From Methanobacteriales archaeon HGW-Methanobacteriales-1 (GTDB lineage: Archaea; Methanobacteriota; Methanobacteria; Methanobacteriales; Methanobacteriaceae): a stretch of 64,000 nucleotides of DNA. Position 1 is the first letter of the stretch. Each line of letters opens with the position of its first letter. The stretch spans positions 124,001 through 188,000 of the forward strand of contig PGYO01000005.1 in NCBI GenBank assembly GCA_002839705.1, in the 5' to 3' direction. The notes beneath the pieces were generated by a model. That model ran no database searches and had not been told where the DNA came from. It saw only the letters and a list, made by a program, of their open reading frames with translations. Below are positions 8,819-17,038 of this stretch, one piece after another. A program made the translations under genes and the position numbers.

Positions 8819-9094
8819 TTTTTAACCTCCATTTTAATCATCTCTCGATTACTTAATTCTTGTTTAACTCCTTAAAAGTAATTTTTCCAAAATTTCCTAA
8901 GATTTTCCTACGTTTTCCCTCCAAATTCATTCCTAATTATATGGGGGTATCATAGAATCTGAAAAAATAAAAACGAATTTAGACACTTATTTAAAAGAAA
9001 TAATATGTAAAAGAACTTTAAATAGAAAAATAACTAAGTAAAAAGAACTAAGTAAAAAAAGGTAATTAGATAGGAATGTTATCTAATTTAAGAA

Positions 9095-9427
9095 TTATTC
9101 CCGGGTTATCATTAAAAGCAAAGCCAATGCTGTGAATTCAAGCCCTAAAAATATTAAAGGAAAAACAGAGCCGATAATGGTTTGGGGAAGGTTGTATACG
9201 AAATAAACTGAGAATAATATGTTTTGAGCCAGGAAAAGCAGTGAAAATAAAACTAAAGTCGTGGTAAATTTGGATTTTACTTTCAAATATCGTTCCAGGT
9301 ATACATATAGCATACCAACTAAAAGGCAGATATTAGCAATACTGGTTATTAAAGCTGAATACTTAACCAATATAAACAAAGTAGATATTGTATCTGGCAG
9401 CCCAAATAGATTAATTTCCATTAACAT
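9095..9427 (-). CDS. Small four-helix membrane protein paired with a winged-helix regulator
   Basis: Hydrophobic protein of 110 residues with four probable membrane helices, at about residues 15-40, 48-65, 70-88 and 90-108. No catalytic motif is visible. The start is ATG 9427, because AAGGTG lies 5 bases upstream; the GTG two codons earlier overlaps that site. It follows the winged-helix gene by 40 bases on the same strand. Regulator plus small membrane protein pairs of this kind recur in methanogens. The membrane protein could act as a sensor or be the main target of the regulator (inference). Confidence 0.7.
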   Translation of the reverse strand: MLMEINLFGLPDTISTLFILVKYSALITSIANICLLVGMLYVYLERYLKVKSKFTTTLVLFSLLFLAQNILFSVYFVYNLPQTIIGSVFPLIFLGLEFTALALLLMITRE

Positions 9428-9467
9428 GTTCACACCTTCGTCTATTTTTAATATTATCTATCTTGGT

Positions 9468-9752
9468 CTATTTTTCCTTAAATTCTTCCCAAATCTTCAG
9501 GAAGAGGTTATAATTTTTTTCCATCTCATCAGAGAGGAAATATAATGCACCATACTTTTCTCCAGTTGATTCAACCAAGTTGTTTTCATTTAAAACATCT
9601 ATATGGTGCCGGATAGTTTTATAGTCTAGTAATAGTTTTTCTGCGAGTTTATTAGCATTATATGGCCTATTATTAAGTTCTAGTATTATTCTGCCGCGGT
9701 TTTCCCCACCTTTACTACCGGCAATTAACCACCATAAAAACACTTTCTTCAT
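9468..9752 (-). CDS. Winged-helix transcriptional regulator, ArsR-like
   Basis: DNA-binding protein of 94 residues. After a short hydrophobic start ([14 protein letters not shown]) comes a winged helix: [40 protein letters not shown] as the recognition-helix region, then a beta wing ending [14 protein letters not shown] precedes ATG 9752. It is first in a two-gene unit with a four-helix membrane protein and so may control its own operon. The effector is not apparent; there is no metal-binding cysteine motif. Confidence 0.83.
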   Translation of the reverse strand: MKKVFLWWLIAGSKGGENRGRIILELNNRPYNANKLAEKLLLDYKTIRHHIDVLNENNLVESTGEKYGALYFLSDEMEKNYNLFLKIWEEFKEK

Positions 9753-9879
9753 AAGAACTCCTACTAAAAGGGATAGATGTTTTAAATCTCAAATATTGTG
9801 ATAAATTAATACATTTCTCGTTATATTCTTCTGTTTAAGCCATTATTAAATATTGCGCAGCATAAAAATATCATAAGTT

Positions 9880-9940
9880 CTGATAGGCTATTCTATATAG
9901 ATAGCAAATTTCGACTTCTTTTTTTATGAATTATTTAAAA
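9880..9940 (+). repeat. Third, degenerate copy of the intergenic element found around the ClC gene
   Basis: CTGATAGGCTATTCTATATAG followed by ATAGCAAAT and a T-rich stretch ending TGAATTATTT (read in parts) matches the core of the copies at 11125 and 12926 in order and spacing. It lies in the gap between the winged-helix gene and the AI-2E family gene. The hairpin/T-run seen after the other two copies is not found here. Confidence 0.6.
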
Positions 9941-9949
9941 AATAAAATA

Positions 9950-10966
9950 TTAGGAAGGATTCTCCTCCTTCTCAACTTCCTCTTTTTTTTCTTCTTCATC
10001 ATCGGTGGTCATGAGCAATGCTAACCAGCGGGTTTCCTTAAAGTTCTCCAGATACTTTATAACCACTATAGTAAGAGGTACGGCCAGAAACATTCCAATT
10101 AATCCCATAAGCCAACCCCAGACGAATAAGGAGATAAATACTACGTAAACGGATATTTGAAGTCCTTTACCTGTGAGTTTAGGGAATACAAAACTTTCGG
10201 CAATGGTATTAATTATCACGAATAGTATGGTGATGCCCAGCGCACCCCATATTCCATATTTGGCCCAGGCAATAAGAATAGGGGGTATGGCTGCTAGCAT
10301 AATTCCGATATAGGGGATAAATCCCAAGACAAAGGTTAATATTCCCCAAAGAACGGCAAAGTTTATATCAAAGAGTAAAAAAACACCGAAAAAACCCACA
10401 GCGGCAAATAAGTTCACTTTTATCCGAATTACAAAGTATTCAATAAAGTCCCCAATTAGGTCAAAAGTGTTCTTTAAGGAGGGACTATCTTTACCAAACC
10501 CTTTTATAAGCCTTGATTTTACATAAGGTAGCTCATAAATCAGGAATATAACTGCAAATAGTAAAAAGAACCCTATCTCTATAATACCTGCTATATCTTC
10601 AAATGGTATATTGGAGAGGAGGAATTGGATGATTTGATTGGCATAAGTGGCCAGGAGAGAATTAGGATCGATGGTTATGGTAGGTGCTGCTGCTGCCAAC
10701 TGACTTAAACTATCCACAAGAATTGCCAATAGGCCTGCTCCTAGTACAAAGGTGGCCACTATGGTTATAAGAATAGATATGTTGTAAGAAAATCCTTTCT
10801 TTTTAAGCCACATTAAAAAAGGATAAATGAGTATGGCAATGAAAATAGAAATGAGCACCGGCCCCAGAATTGGAGCAATGTACTTCATTCCTATAAAAGC
10901 TAATATAATCACGGCTATGATAATAATTTGATTTAGAAAAGGTGGTATTTTATATTCTTCCGTCAT
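9950..10966 (-). CDS. AI-2E family transporter (UPF0118)
   Basis: Membrane protein of 338 residues with the family layout: two N-terminal helices, a short helical pair, a periplasmic-side segment, then four or more C-terminal helices. Family-like stretches include GILTFVLGFIPYIGIMLAAIPPI and the C-terminal GLIGMFLAVPLTIVV (each read in parts). The last 15 residues are strongly acidic and lysine-rich. Family members have been linked to autoinducer-2 export or Na+/Li+-proton exchange; the substrate here is unknown. AGGAGGAA precedes ATG 10966. Confidence 0.86.
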   Translation of the reverse strand: MTEEYKIPPFLNQIIIIAVIILAFIGMKYIAPILGPVLISIFIAILIYPFLMWLKKKGFSYNISILITIVATFVLGAGLLAILVDSLSQLAAAAPTITIDPNSLLATYANQIIQFLLSNIPFEDIAGIIEIGFFLLFAVIFLIYELPYVKSRLIKGFGKDSPSLKNTFDLIGDFIEYFVIRIKVNLFAAVGFFGVFLLFDINFAVLWGILTFVLGFIPYIGIMLAAIPPILIAWAKYGIWGALGITILFVIINTIAESFVFPKLTGKGLQISVYVVFISLFVWGWLMGLIGMFLAVPLTIVVIKYLENFKETRWLALLMTTDDEEEKKEEVEKEENPS

Positions 10967-11038
10967 ATTCTTCCTCCTATTTTTTTAAATTCACTATTTA
11001 ATTAAATTATATTATCGAAGTCTCAGATATATTTATTC

Positions 11039-11200
11039 TAAAGCTTTTCTAAGGAATGTTTTTGAAAATCAGTAAATTTAGAATATTATTGATGAAAATA
11101 GGATTATTCCTTCCGAATACTATTTTCTGATAGGTCGCTCTATATAGTGATAGCAAAAATATTGAATTCTTTTTCTGAATTATTTTTAAAGGTTGATTTC
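11039..11200 (+). repeat. Intergenic element copy 1, upstream of ClC, with promoter-like core
   Basis: Bases 11043-11095 (TTTTCTAAGGAATGTTTTTG, then AAATTTAGAAT) match 12847-12890. The core at 11125-11195 (TTTCTGATAGGTCGCTCTAT, ATAGTGATAGCAAAAATATTG, read in parts) matches 12926-12995 almost base for base. TCTATATA in the core could be a TATA box for transcription to the right. No open reading frame lies between the core and the hairpin at 11270. Confidence 0.75.
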
Positions 11201-11269
11201 AACTGTATAATTTTTATAAATTTAACTAAGTTCTAAGAATTACTTCGAAATTAATATACAATTTATTAT

Positions 11270-11310
11270 AAGGCCCGATCATTTCTCCAGGAATGGTTTG
11301 GGCCTTTTTT
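11270..11310 (+). terminator. Hairpin with T-run ending intergenic element copy 1
   Basis: The outer stem AAGGCCC pairs with GGGCCTT, and the inner stem CATTTC pairs with GGAATG around the loop TCCA. A T6 run follows. It lies before the ClC gene. The nearest gene to its left points the other way, so no known plus-strand gene needs it. This suggests that a short untranslated RNA ends here. The second copy at 13118 keeps the fold with partly different bases. Confidence 0.6.
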
Positions 11311-11495
11311 ATTTATATTTTGATGAAAATGACCTTTTTATTTATTTTAAAGCAATAATGAGCATTAGAATAAAATATTCTCATTTTATATTATTTATAT
11401 CATAAAAAACAAAATATTAATTATCATGGGGGGTGCTCAGAGCAGCCCATAGCAATTTTAACTATGATGTAGAGTTAAGGGGGAGGATTTTTCTA

Positions 11496-12755
11496 ATGTC
11501 AGATGATTTTAATCTGAAATCAAAAATTTACTGGAAACGTATGGGCTGGGGACTGTTTTTAGGTATGATAAGTGCTATAAGTGTATTTATCTTTATTTTG
11601 CTCATGGATATGGGTCAAGGCATTTTTTTCCCGAACCTGGGCCAGAATTGGGCATTATTCTCTGGTCCGTGGTGGATGATAATAGTCATGACTGGGGCGG
11701 GATTAATGGTGGGTTTAATTCATCGTTATACTTCGGCCCAACAGTTGGATGCATTTAAAGCTATGGATGATGGATATTTAGACCCAAAACCAGTACCTTC
11801 GTCTCTTCTGGCATCACTGATATCATTGATTGCTGGTTTTAGTCTAGGTCCAGAAGTTCCGTCTGGGTTTTTAGCAGCTGGACTGGGAACCTGGATATCC
11901 AAAAAGCGTAATATGGATCCGAAAACCACTCGTATAAATGTCATTAGTGGTATTTCAGGTGCTTATGCTGGCTTATTTTCATCCCCTCTGGTCATGATTT
12001 TGATGCTACTGGAAACTGACCATAAACAAAATGTTATATATTATGGAACACTTTTTATCGCTGGAATGGCAGCAGTAATTGGTTTTGCTGTTTTTTATTT
12101 ATTTAATGACCTTAACTATTCATCTTTACTGGGTATTCTATCACCTCCTGCTTATCATCTTCAATTATGGCATCTGGGAGCGGGTGTTCTGATGGGTATT
12201 ATAGCAGTACCCATAGCTCTGGTTTTTGTCATATTTAACAAGGTTCTTCAACGTGCAGTGGAGCCATTAAACAGTAAACCCATATTGCGCAGCACTTTAG
12301 GGGGTTTCCTCCTGGGCGTGCTGGCAGTGATTATACCTTCCACCATTGGACTGGGAACTACGGAAATGTCTATTGTAACTTCTCAAGCGGCAGAAATTGG
12401 AATAGTTCTCCTTTTAGTATTCGCACTGGCAAAATTACTGGCCTTGAGTGGGGCCCTGAATTTTGGATTCATTGGAGGACCTATATTTCCTCTTTTATTT
12501 GTGGGTGCTTGCATCGGTTCACTTATCACCGTACTTTTCCCTCAAATTCCACAGGGTTTAGCCTGGGGATGTATGATTGTAGCTGTACCTGCTGCAGTGG
12601 TACCTATTCCTATTGCATTGGGTGCCATTGGTATAGTCATCATTGGATTATCACCCACCGACACTCTTCCGGTTTTCATTTCAGCCCTGGTGGCCTATGC
12701 TATAACTCACGGTCTTCTGGGCGCTGGTCAGGAAAATCTATCCAAAGAAGTTTGA
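11496..12755 (+). CDS. ClC-family chloride channel/transporter-like protein
   Basis: Membrane protein of 419 residues with about ten hydrophobic segments. Two ClC signatures are visible: GFSLGPEVPSG near residue 115, where the GPE glutamate matches the gating glutamate of GREGP in characterised ClC proteins, and GFIGGPIFPLL near residue 325, matching the G-x-F-x-P anion-binding stretch. The first signature, GSGIP, is not clear. There is no CBS domain. I start at ATG 11496, which has GGGAGGA 8 bases upstream; the ATG at 11433 has none. It could be a Cl-/H+ exchanger or a fluoride/chloride channel. Related intergenic elements lie on both sides. Confidence 0.85.
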   Translation: MSDDFNLKSKIYWKRMGWGLFLGMISAISVFIFILLMDMGQGIFFPNLGQNWALFSGPWWMIIVMTGAGLMVGLIHRYTSAQQLDAFKAMDDGYLDPKPVPSSLLASLISLIAGFSLGPEVPSGFLAAGLGTWISKKRNMDPKTTRINVISGISGAYAGLFSSPLVMILMLLETDHKQNVIYYGTLFIAGMAAVIGFAVFYLFNDLNYSSLLGILSPPAYHLQLWHLGAGVLMGIIAVPIALVFVIFNKVLQRAVEPLNSKPILRSTLGGFLLGVLAVIIPSTIGLGTTEMSIVTSQAAEIGIVLLLVFALAKLLALSGALNFGFIGGPIFPLLFVGACIGSLITVLFPQIPQGLAWGCMIVAVPAAVVPIPIALGAIGIVIIGLSPTDTLPVFISALVAYAITHGLLGAGQENLSKEV

Positions 12756-12839
12756 GTTGGGGAAATAATTTCCCATTAATTATTTTATTATTTGCATCTC
12801 AAATTGAAAAATTTATCAAAATAATTTTTATTGTAATTT

Positions 12840-12995
12840 TAAAGGATTTTCTAAGGAATGTTTTAAAAAATAAGCAAATTTAGAATTAAATATATTAAAA
12901 TAAGCGCTAATATTCAAGATTGTACTTTCTGATAGGTCGCTCTATATAAGTGATAACAAAAATATTGAACTTGTTTTTTTTCTGATTATTTTTCG
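12840..12995 (+). repeat. Intergenic element copy 2, downstream of ClC
   Basis: Matches copy 1 (11039-11200): TTTTCTAAGGAATGTTTT, then AAATTTAGAAT, then the core TTTCTGATAGGTCGCTCTAT, ATAAGTGATAACAAAAATATTG (read in parts). The spacing between the left part and the core is nearly the same in both copies. The two copies are about 1.8 kb apart, in the same direction, with the ClC gene between them. Confidence 0.75.
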
Positions 12996-13117
12996 AGTTA
13001 TTATTTTTAAAATATTTTTCCTAGAATTATCAATTTTAATTCATGAATTATTAAATCAATTTTATTTAATTTTCTATAAAATTTTAATAAGAGATTATTT
13101 TAATTTTATAGCAACCT

Positions 13118-13159
13118 AAGGCTCGGCCATTTTTTTCAGAAATGGTTAGGGCCTTTTTT
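13118..13159 (+). terminator. Hairpin with T-run ending intergenic element copy 2
   Basis: The outer stem AAGGCTC pairs with GGGCCTT with one T-G wobble, and the inner stem CCATTT pairs with AAATGG; a T-run follows. Compared with the hairpin at 11270, several stem bases differ while pairing is kept. It lies 360 bases after the ClC stop, too far to look like a simple terminator for that gene. Confidence 0.55.
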
Positions 13160-13255
13160 ATTTTAAAATGCTTTATTTCCATTTTTATTTTAAAAATCAT
13201 TAAATATTCTTTAAAACAAAATATAATTTGGATTTATTTTAAAAATGGAGCTATA

Positions 13256-13504
13256 ATGTTAACCATCATACCTCCCTGGACCCGAATATCGCTGGCCTTA
13301 ATATGCACTCTTATTTTTCCAGTCCTAGTTATATTTATTTCTGGAAACTGGTTGTGCGCAGGGGGCTGGATATTTGGCATAGTGCTGTCTCTATCTGTGG
13401 TGGCCCGTACCCTGGGAGAGGAGAAAATGTTGGTGGAAGAGTTAGATGGTTATGTGGATTATAAAAAGAAGGTTAAATATCGTTTAATTCCTTATATCTG
13501 GTGA
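13256..13504 (+). pseudogene. Internally deleted isoprenylcysteine carboxyl methyltransferase-like gene
   Basis: An 82-residue frame made of the two ends of a longer protein. The first half (LIFPVLVIFISGNWLCAGGW) matches the N-terminus of the 232-residue protein at 16340 (IFPAILLFLSGNWIWIQGW). The second half (GEEKMLVEELDGYVDYKKKV) matches its C-terminus. About 150 residues in between, including the RHQMYLG methyltransferase motif, are missing, but the frame is kept. The start ATG 13256 has a GGAG. Most likely a dead remnant left by an in-frame deletion, though a short membrane protein could still be made. Confidence 0.75.
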
Positions 13505-13609
13505 AATTTTATTCTTAAATTAATATTCTCATAATCAAATTGTTTGTTAAAATTATTTAGCTTATCTAACTAAATATGATAAAAAACTCCGGAATTTAAA
13601 AAATAGTAT

Positions 13610-14014
13610 TTAATTAAGCTTATTAAGTTGATTTTTTATTAATTCATCTGGATTTTTCAGATTTCGATACTTTCCATAGCCATAGAACCATCTTATGGAC
13701 CAGATCCAGTGAAAAGCACTCCACCATAATACTCCCAGGAAAATGAATTCAAGAGTCCCTAAAATAATGTTAAGGAATGCTATGAGTAGAAATATGATGG
13801 GATTTCTAATAAAAAATGAAAATGTTCCAATAAAACTTTGGATGCCTGAGGAATAGATTAATGTGGGAGGAACACCTAAAAAAAGCCATATCAACAGGGC
13901 AAAAAACCCGGCCATTAATCTTAGGACGGCTCGAGTGGGAGATAATTGTTTATTCATCTTAGAAGATAATTTCATCTCCTTTTCTAAATTAGATGAATAT
14001 TTTTTTTCTTTCAT
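13610..14014 (-). CDS. Hypothetical membrane protein
   Basis: Protein of 134 residues, not recognised. A basic, polar N-terminus of about 30 residues is followed by two or three hydrophobic segments (about residues 32-52, 62-85 and 85-105), with aromatic-rich loops such as WWSAFHWIWSIRWFYGYG, then a polar tail. The start is uncertain: ATG 14014 has no ribosome binding site, and an internal ATG at 13975 sits right on a GGAG. It is last of three minus-strand genes of unknown function (15062-13610) that may form an operon. Confidence 0.6.
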   Translation of the reverse strand: MKEKKYSSNLEKEMKLSSKMNKQLSPTRAVLRLMAGFFALLIWLFLGVPPTLIYSSGIQSFIGTFSFFIRNPIIFLLIAFLNIILGTLEFIFLGVLWWSAFHWIWSIRWFYGYGKYRNLKNPDELIKNQLNKLN

Positions 14015-14079
14015 AAATTGGAAATATATAAAATTAGGAAGAAAATTTCTTCTTATTAAAAAAAGAAAGCTTAGGCTTC

Positions 14080-14655
14080 CTATTCTTCGGGGGTTTCTAA
14101 TTTTTCCAGTCTTTCCTCAATTTTGTCGAGTTTTTTGTTAGTGGATCCTCTGTATTCATCGAATCTTTTTTCTAGATCGCCAATATTTCGTGTTGCTGTT
14201 TCAAATCTTTTTTCCAGTCCAGTAATATCATTTTTGGTGGCGAGTTCCCAGTCTTCTATCATTTGGTCACTTTTTTCACTCATAAACAGATCAATACGTT
14301 CTGATAAATCATCGGTGGAACTAGATGTGCTTACTTTATCTTTAATTTTTCCACCCATATCTGAAACTTTTTCACCGACTCCAGAAACCTTTTCACTAAC
14401 CCCAGAAACATTCAATTTTTCACTCATTCCCGACATAGTACCCTCTCCAGACACTTTTTCACCTAAATTACTTGCTCCGCCTTGAACTTTTTCACCGAAA
14501 TCACTGGCCTCACCATATACTCTTTGTCCTAAACCCGTGGCATCGCTTCTAACCCTACCCAGATTCAACTCACGGTTATTCTGCAAATAGGAATATAAAA
14601 GGACAGCCAGTACTGCTACTAATGCTAGAATCACTAAAAATTCTAATGGTGTCAT
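14080..14655 (-). CDS. Membrane-anchored repeat/coiled-coil protein
   Basis: Protein of 191 residues. One N-terminal membrane helix (about residues 5-24) is followed by a glycine/serine-rich region in which G-E-K-V or S-E-K-V recurs about every 10-14 residues: [35 protein letters not shown]. From about residue 115 on it is charged and heptad-like ([44 protein letters not shown]), a likely coiled coil. It resembles YtxH- or apolipoprotein-like amphipathic proteins in general form only. AGGGGG lies 11 bases before ATG 14655. Function unknown. Confidence 0.7.
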   Translation of the reverse strand: MTPLEFLVILALVAVLAVLLYSYLQNNRELNLGRVRSDATGLGQRVYGEASDFGEKVQGGASNLGEKVSGEGTMSGMSEKLNVSGVSEKVSGVGEKVSDMGGKIKDKVSTSSSTDDLSERIDLFMSEKSDQMIEDWELATKNDITGLEKRFETATRNIGDLEKRFDEYRGSTNKKLDKIEERLEKLETPEE

Positions 14656-14699
14656 AAAATATTTTCCCCCTTGGATATTATTAAACTTTATTCAAGTTT

Positions 14700-15062
14700 T
14701 TATTCTTCTATTTCCCAAAGTAGTTTTTGGAATTTTTTATTCCTGGTACTTGATTCTAGACGCTTAAACCTTATATCTATTTGATTTGGTAGGCATCCAT
14801 TTTTATACATTAAATTAGAGATTATTTTCATAATTTGGGCTAGATTTTTCTCTTGTGCCTTTGGCAAAACTATGCTTGTGGTTTCCTGAGGTTCTTGACC
14901 ACTTCTAAAAAGATCTTCTTTTCTTTGTTTGGTCAAGCTGTCAAGGAATTCAACATCTTTATTTAATTTTCTAACCCTTCTCCATTGTATAATGGCAATA
15001 ATTACTCCAACAAGTACTATGATTGCTATTATTATGTAGAACATGTTTTGTGAAATTTCCAT
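14700..15062 (-). CDS. Hypothetical protein with one N-terminal membrane helix
   Basis: Protein of 120 residues. A hydrophobic helix at about residues 8-25 is followed by a basic stop-transfer stretch (QWRRVRKLNKD), so the rest should be cytoplasmic. The soluble part has no motif I recognise. AGGTAGT precedes ATG 15062. It is first of the three-gene minus-strand group, 44 bases ahead of the repeat protein. Confidence 0.6.
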   Translation of the reverse strand: MEISQNMFYIIIAIIVLVGVIIAIIQWRRVRKLNKDVEFLDSLTKQRKEDLFRSGQEPQETTSIVLPKAQEKNLAQIMKIISNLMYKNGCLPNQIDIRFKRLESSTRNKKFQKLLWEIEE

Positions 15063-15259
15063 ACTACCTATTAAATTATATGTCCAAACTTTTTTAAATA
15101 CTTATCTTTGTTTATTTTTTTATTAATCTGGCATTTGAGCTAGTTACAACTATAAAATACAATTGTATTTGCTGAAAATCAATCTTAAATTCCCCTTAAT
15201 TTATCTTTATTTTCATGGGATGTTATTCTTCTGATAGAATATTCAAATAAAAGCTTTAG

Positions 15260-15302
15260 AACACAAAAAGTACAATAAAAAACACAAAAAGTTTAAATAT
15301 AA
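15260..15302 (+). promoter_or_regulatory. Twin direct repeats next to a TATA-like box
   Basis: AACACAAAAAGT occurs at 15260-15271 and again at 15281-15292, start-to-start distance 21 bases (two DNA turns), and runs straight into the TATA-like TTTAAATATAA at 15292-15302. The arrangement suits an activator or repressor bound on one DNA face just upstream of the promoter of the 15423 gene. Confidence 0.45.
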
Positions 15303-15422
15303 TTGGATAGAATTTAAAAATAACTTATTGTTTGGTTAAGATATGGTGTACTTTTTTTAAAATTAAAAATGGAGCATTATTCAATATTTTAGAATTCTAT
15401 CTACAAATCTAATATAAAAATA

Positions 15423-15815
15423 ATGGATATAGCTTCTTTAATACCTGAATTCCTGGTAATGAGTCTGGCTGGATCTTCCCTATCAATAGCAGCTTATTCT
15501 TCATTTAAGGATAAGAATGATGATCAGAAATTACTATTAATCATAGCTAGTTGCTTTATCTTTGCATTTTTAGTAGTTCTTATCTTATCTGCCATCAATT
15601 TGGAAGAACTGACTTTTAATCAATATTTGATGGCTTTAATTTTTTATGGCTTAATTTTCATGGCTATATTGTCTATTATAGGCTTTGTAATTCACTGCTT
15701 GATAGTGGATGAAAAATACAAAAATGATGAACTACAGTCCGCTATAGACATTATTGAGTCAAGTAAAGATGGTTTAGATAGTTCTATAAGCTTATTTGAA
15801 CTGAAAAAACAATAA
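15423..15815 (+). CDS. Hypothetical membrane protein
   Basis: Protein of 130 residues with three likely membrane helices (about residues 8-27, 36-57 and 66-93) and a C-terminal cytoplasmic tail rich in acidic residues and serine. Not recognised. ATG 15423 has no evident ribosome binding site. A promoter-like region with twin repeats lies about 120 bases upstream, so the message would have a leader of roughly 100 bases. Confidence 0.6.
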   Translation: MDIASLIPEFLVMSLAGSSLSIAAYSSFKDKNDDQKLLLIIASCFIFAFLVVLILSAINLEELTFNQYLMALIFYGLIFMAILSIIGFVIHCLIVDEKYKNDELQSAIDIIESSKDGLDSSISLFELKKQ

Positions 15816-15877
15816 AATGCATCTGATTATTATTTCATGCAAAATTAAGATTTAAATTAGGACTTTAGGCCAATAAC

Positions 15878-16183
15878 TTAATCTCCATTCCAGGCATTAT
15901 AACCACCAATTAAATTATAAAGGTTATTAAATCCAATATTTTTCATAGTTTTTAGGGCCATGGCTCCTCTGCGACCAGTTTTACAGTAAACTAAGTACTT
16001 TTTATTTTTATCCAGTTTTTTCAAATTGTCAGAAAATTCAGGATCAGTGAAATCCAGGTTCTTTGCATTTTTTATATGACCTTCTGCAAATTCCCAGGGT
16101 GCTCTCACATCTAAAATGATTATTTCATAGCTTTGTATTAATTCCCGGGCTTCTGATGGATTAATATTCTTGATGGTGGACAT
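15878..16183 (-). CDS. Rhodanese-like domain protein
   Basis: Single-domain sulfurtransferase-like protein of 101 residues. It has ILDVRAPWEFAEGHI near residue 25 and the active-site loop YCKTGRRGA near residue 66, with the catalytic cysteine present. The C-terminus YNLIGGYNAWNG is typical of the family. GTGAT lies 4 bases before ATG 16183. Single-domain rhodaneses handle sulfane sulfur; the partner is unknown. A paralogue is encoded at 22949-23278. Confidence 0.88.
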   Translation of the reverse strand: MSTIKNINPSEARELIQSYEIIILDVRAPWEFAEGHIKNAKNLDFTDPEFSDNLKKLDKNKKYLVYCKTGRRGAMALKTMKNIGFNNLYNLIGGYNAWNGD

Positions 16184-16339
16184 TATATCACTATTTAACT
16201 GCTGTTTTTGACATTAGATGTATTATAATTTAAAATTATTAAATGTTCTGAAATCTAAATTATTATTTATAAATCCAAGTTTATTTAAAATCCTTTAATT
16301 TCCTTAATTAGGATATGGGCTATATATTATGGAGTTAAT

Positions 16340-17038
16340 ATTCATGGAACTAAAAAAACATCTAAAATCAAACTATTTTTAACCTTCATTTATATTGTGA
16401 TTTTTCCAGCTATTCTTCTCTTTCTTTCAGGAAATTGGATCTGGATTCAGGGCTGGATATACAGTATATGGTTTTTAGGCCTTTGTTACACTACAATCAT
16501 TTTCCTGTACCGCCATGACTCCGCACTCCTGGAGGAAAGGTACAAACAGCCGGGAAGTGAGGGTGAAAATGGCTGGGACAAATATTTTGTCATTATCCTT
16601 TTTATCAGCTTCATATTATGGATTTTAATCATGCTTCTGGATGCAGAAAGGTTTAACTGGACCACTAATTTCCCATTATGGCTGGAAGCACTGGGATTAA
16701 TTCTATTATTCGGCTCGGCCTTTCTGTTATTCAGATCATATAAGGACAACACTTTTCTCTCCCCATTGGTTCGGATGCAATCTGAAATAGATCAAAAAGT
16801 AGTATCAACAGTAGTATATGGATTTGTAAGACATCAAATGTATTTGGGAGCAGTATTATTATTTTTAGGAACTCCAATGCTTTTAGGGTCAATGTATGGT
16901 TTATTAATTGGCCTATTTCTGTGCTTATTAATTGTGTTCCGTATTATGGGGGAGGAAAAAATGCTGATGGAAGAATTAGACGGATATGGCGATTATAAAA
17001 AGAAAGTCAAATATCATATTATTCTCCATATATGGTAA
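16340..17038 (+). CDS. Isoprenylcysteine carboxyl methyltransferase-family membrane protein, apparent AUU start
   Basis: Membrane methyltransferase-like protein of 232 residues with about five helices. The ICMT/PEMT signature RHQMYLGAVLLFLGTP is near residue 175, and the C-terminus GEEKMLMEELDGYGDYKKKV (read in parts) is typical. The start is a puzzle. A GTG at 16397 has no ribosome binding site and would cut the first helix. The frame is open upstream to an ATT at 16340, with GGAG 5 bases before it. The alternative is a missing A in the A7 run at 16352-16358, which would restore an ATG start at 16344. The substrate is unknown. A deleted paralogue lies at 13256. Confidence 0.75.
   Translation: MHGTKKTSKIKLFLTFIYIVIFPAILLFLSGNWIWIQGWIYSIWFLGLCYTTIIFLYRHDSALLEERYKQPGSEGENGWDKYFVIILFISFILWILIMLLDAERFNWTTNFPLWLEALGLILLFGSAFLLFRSYKDNTFLSPLVRMQSEIDQKVVSTVVYGFVRHQMYLGAVLLFLGTPMLLGSMYGLLIGLFLCLLIVFRIMGEEKMLMEELDGYGDYKKKVKYHIILHIW

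Noticed and set aside
12509-12883. Plus-strand frame of 124 codons overlapping the end of the ClC gene
   Set aside because: Cys/His/Ser-rich out-of-frame translation of ClC membrane helices; a shadow of the real gene.
9880-13159. Repeats around ClC as a CRISPR array or insertion sequence
   Set aside because: Only three copies, over 1 kb apart, no spacer regularity, no cas genes, no transposase and no terminal inverted repeats or target duplications.
14123-14485. Plus-strand frame of 120 codons opposite the repeat protein
   Set aside because: Its serine/phenylalanine-rich, repetitive sequence is the mirror of the G-E-K-V repeats on the other strand; no ribosome binding site.
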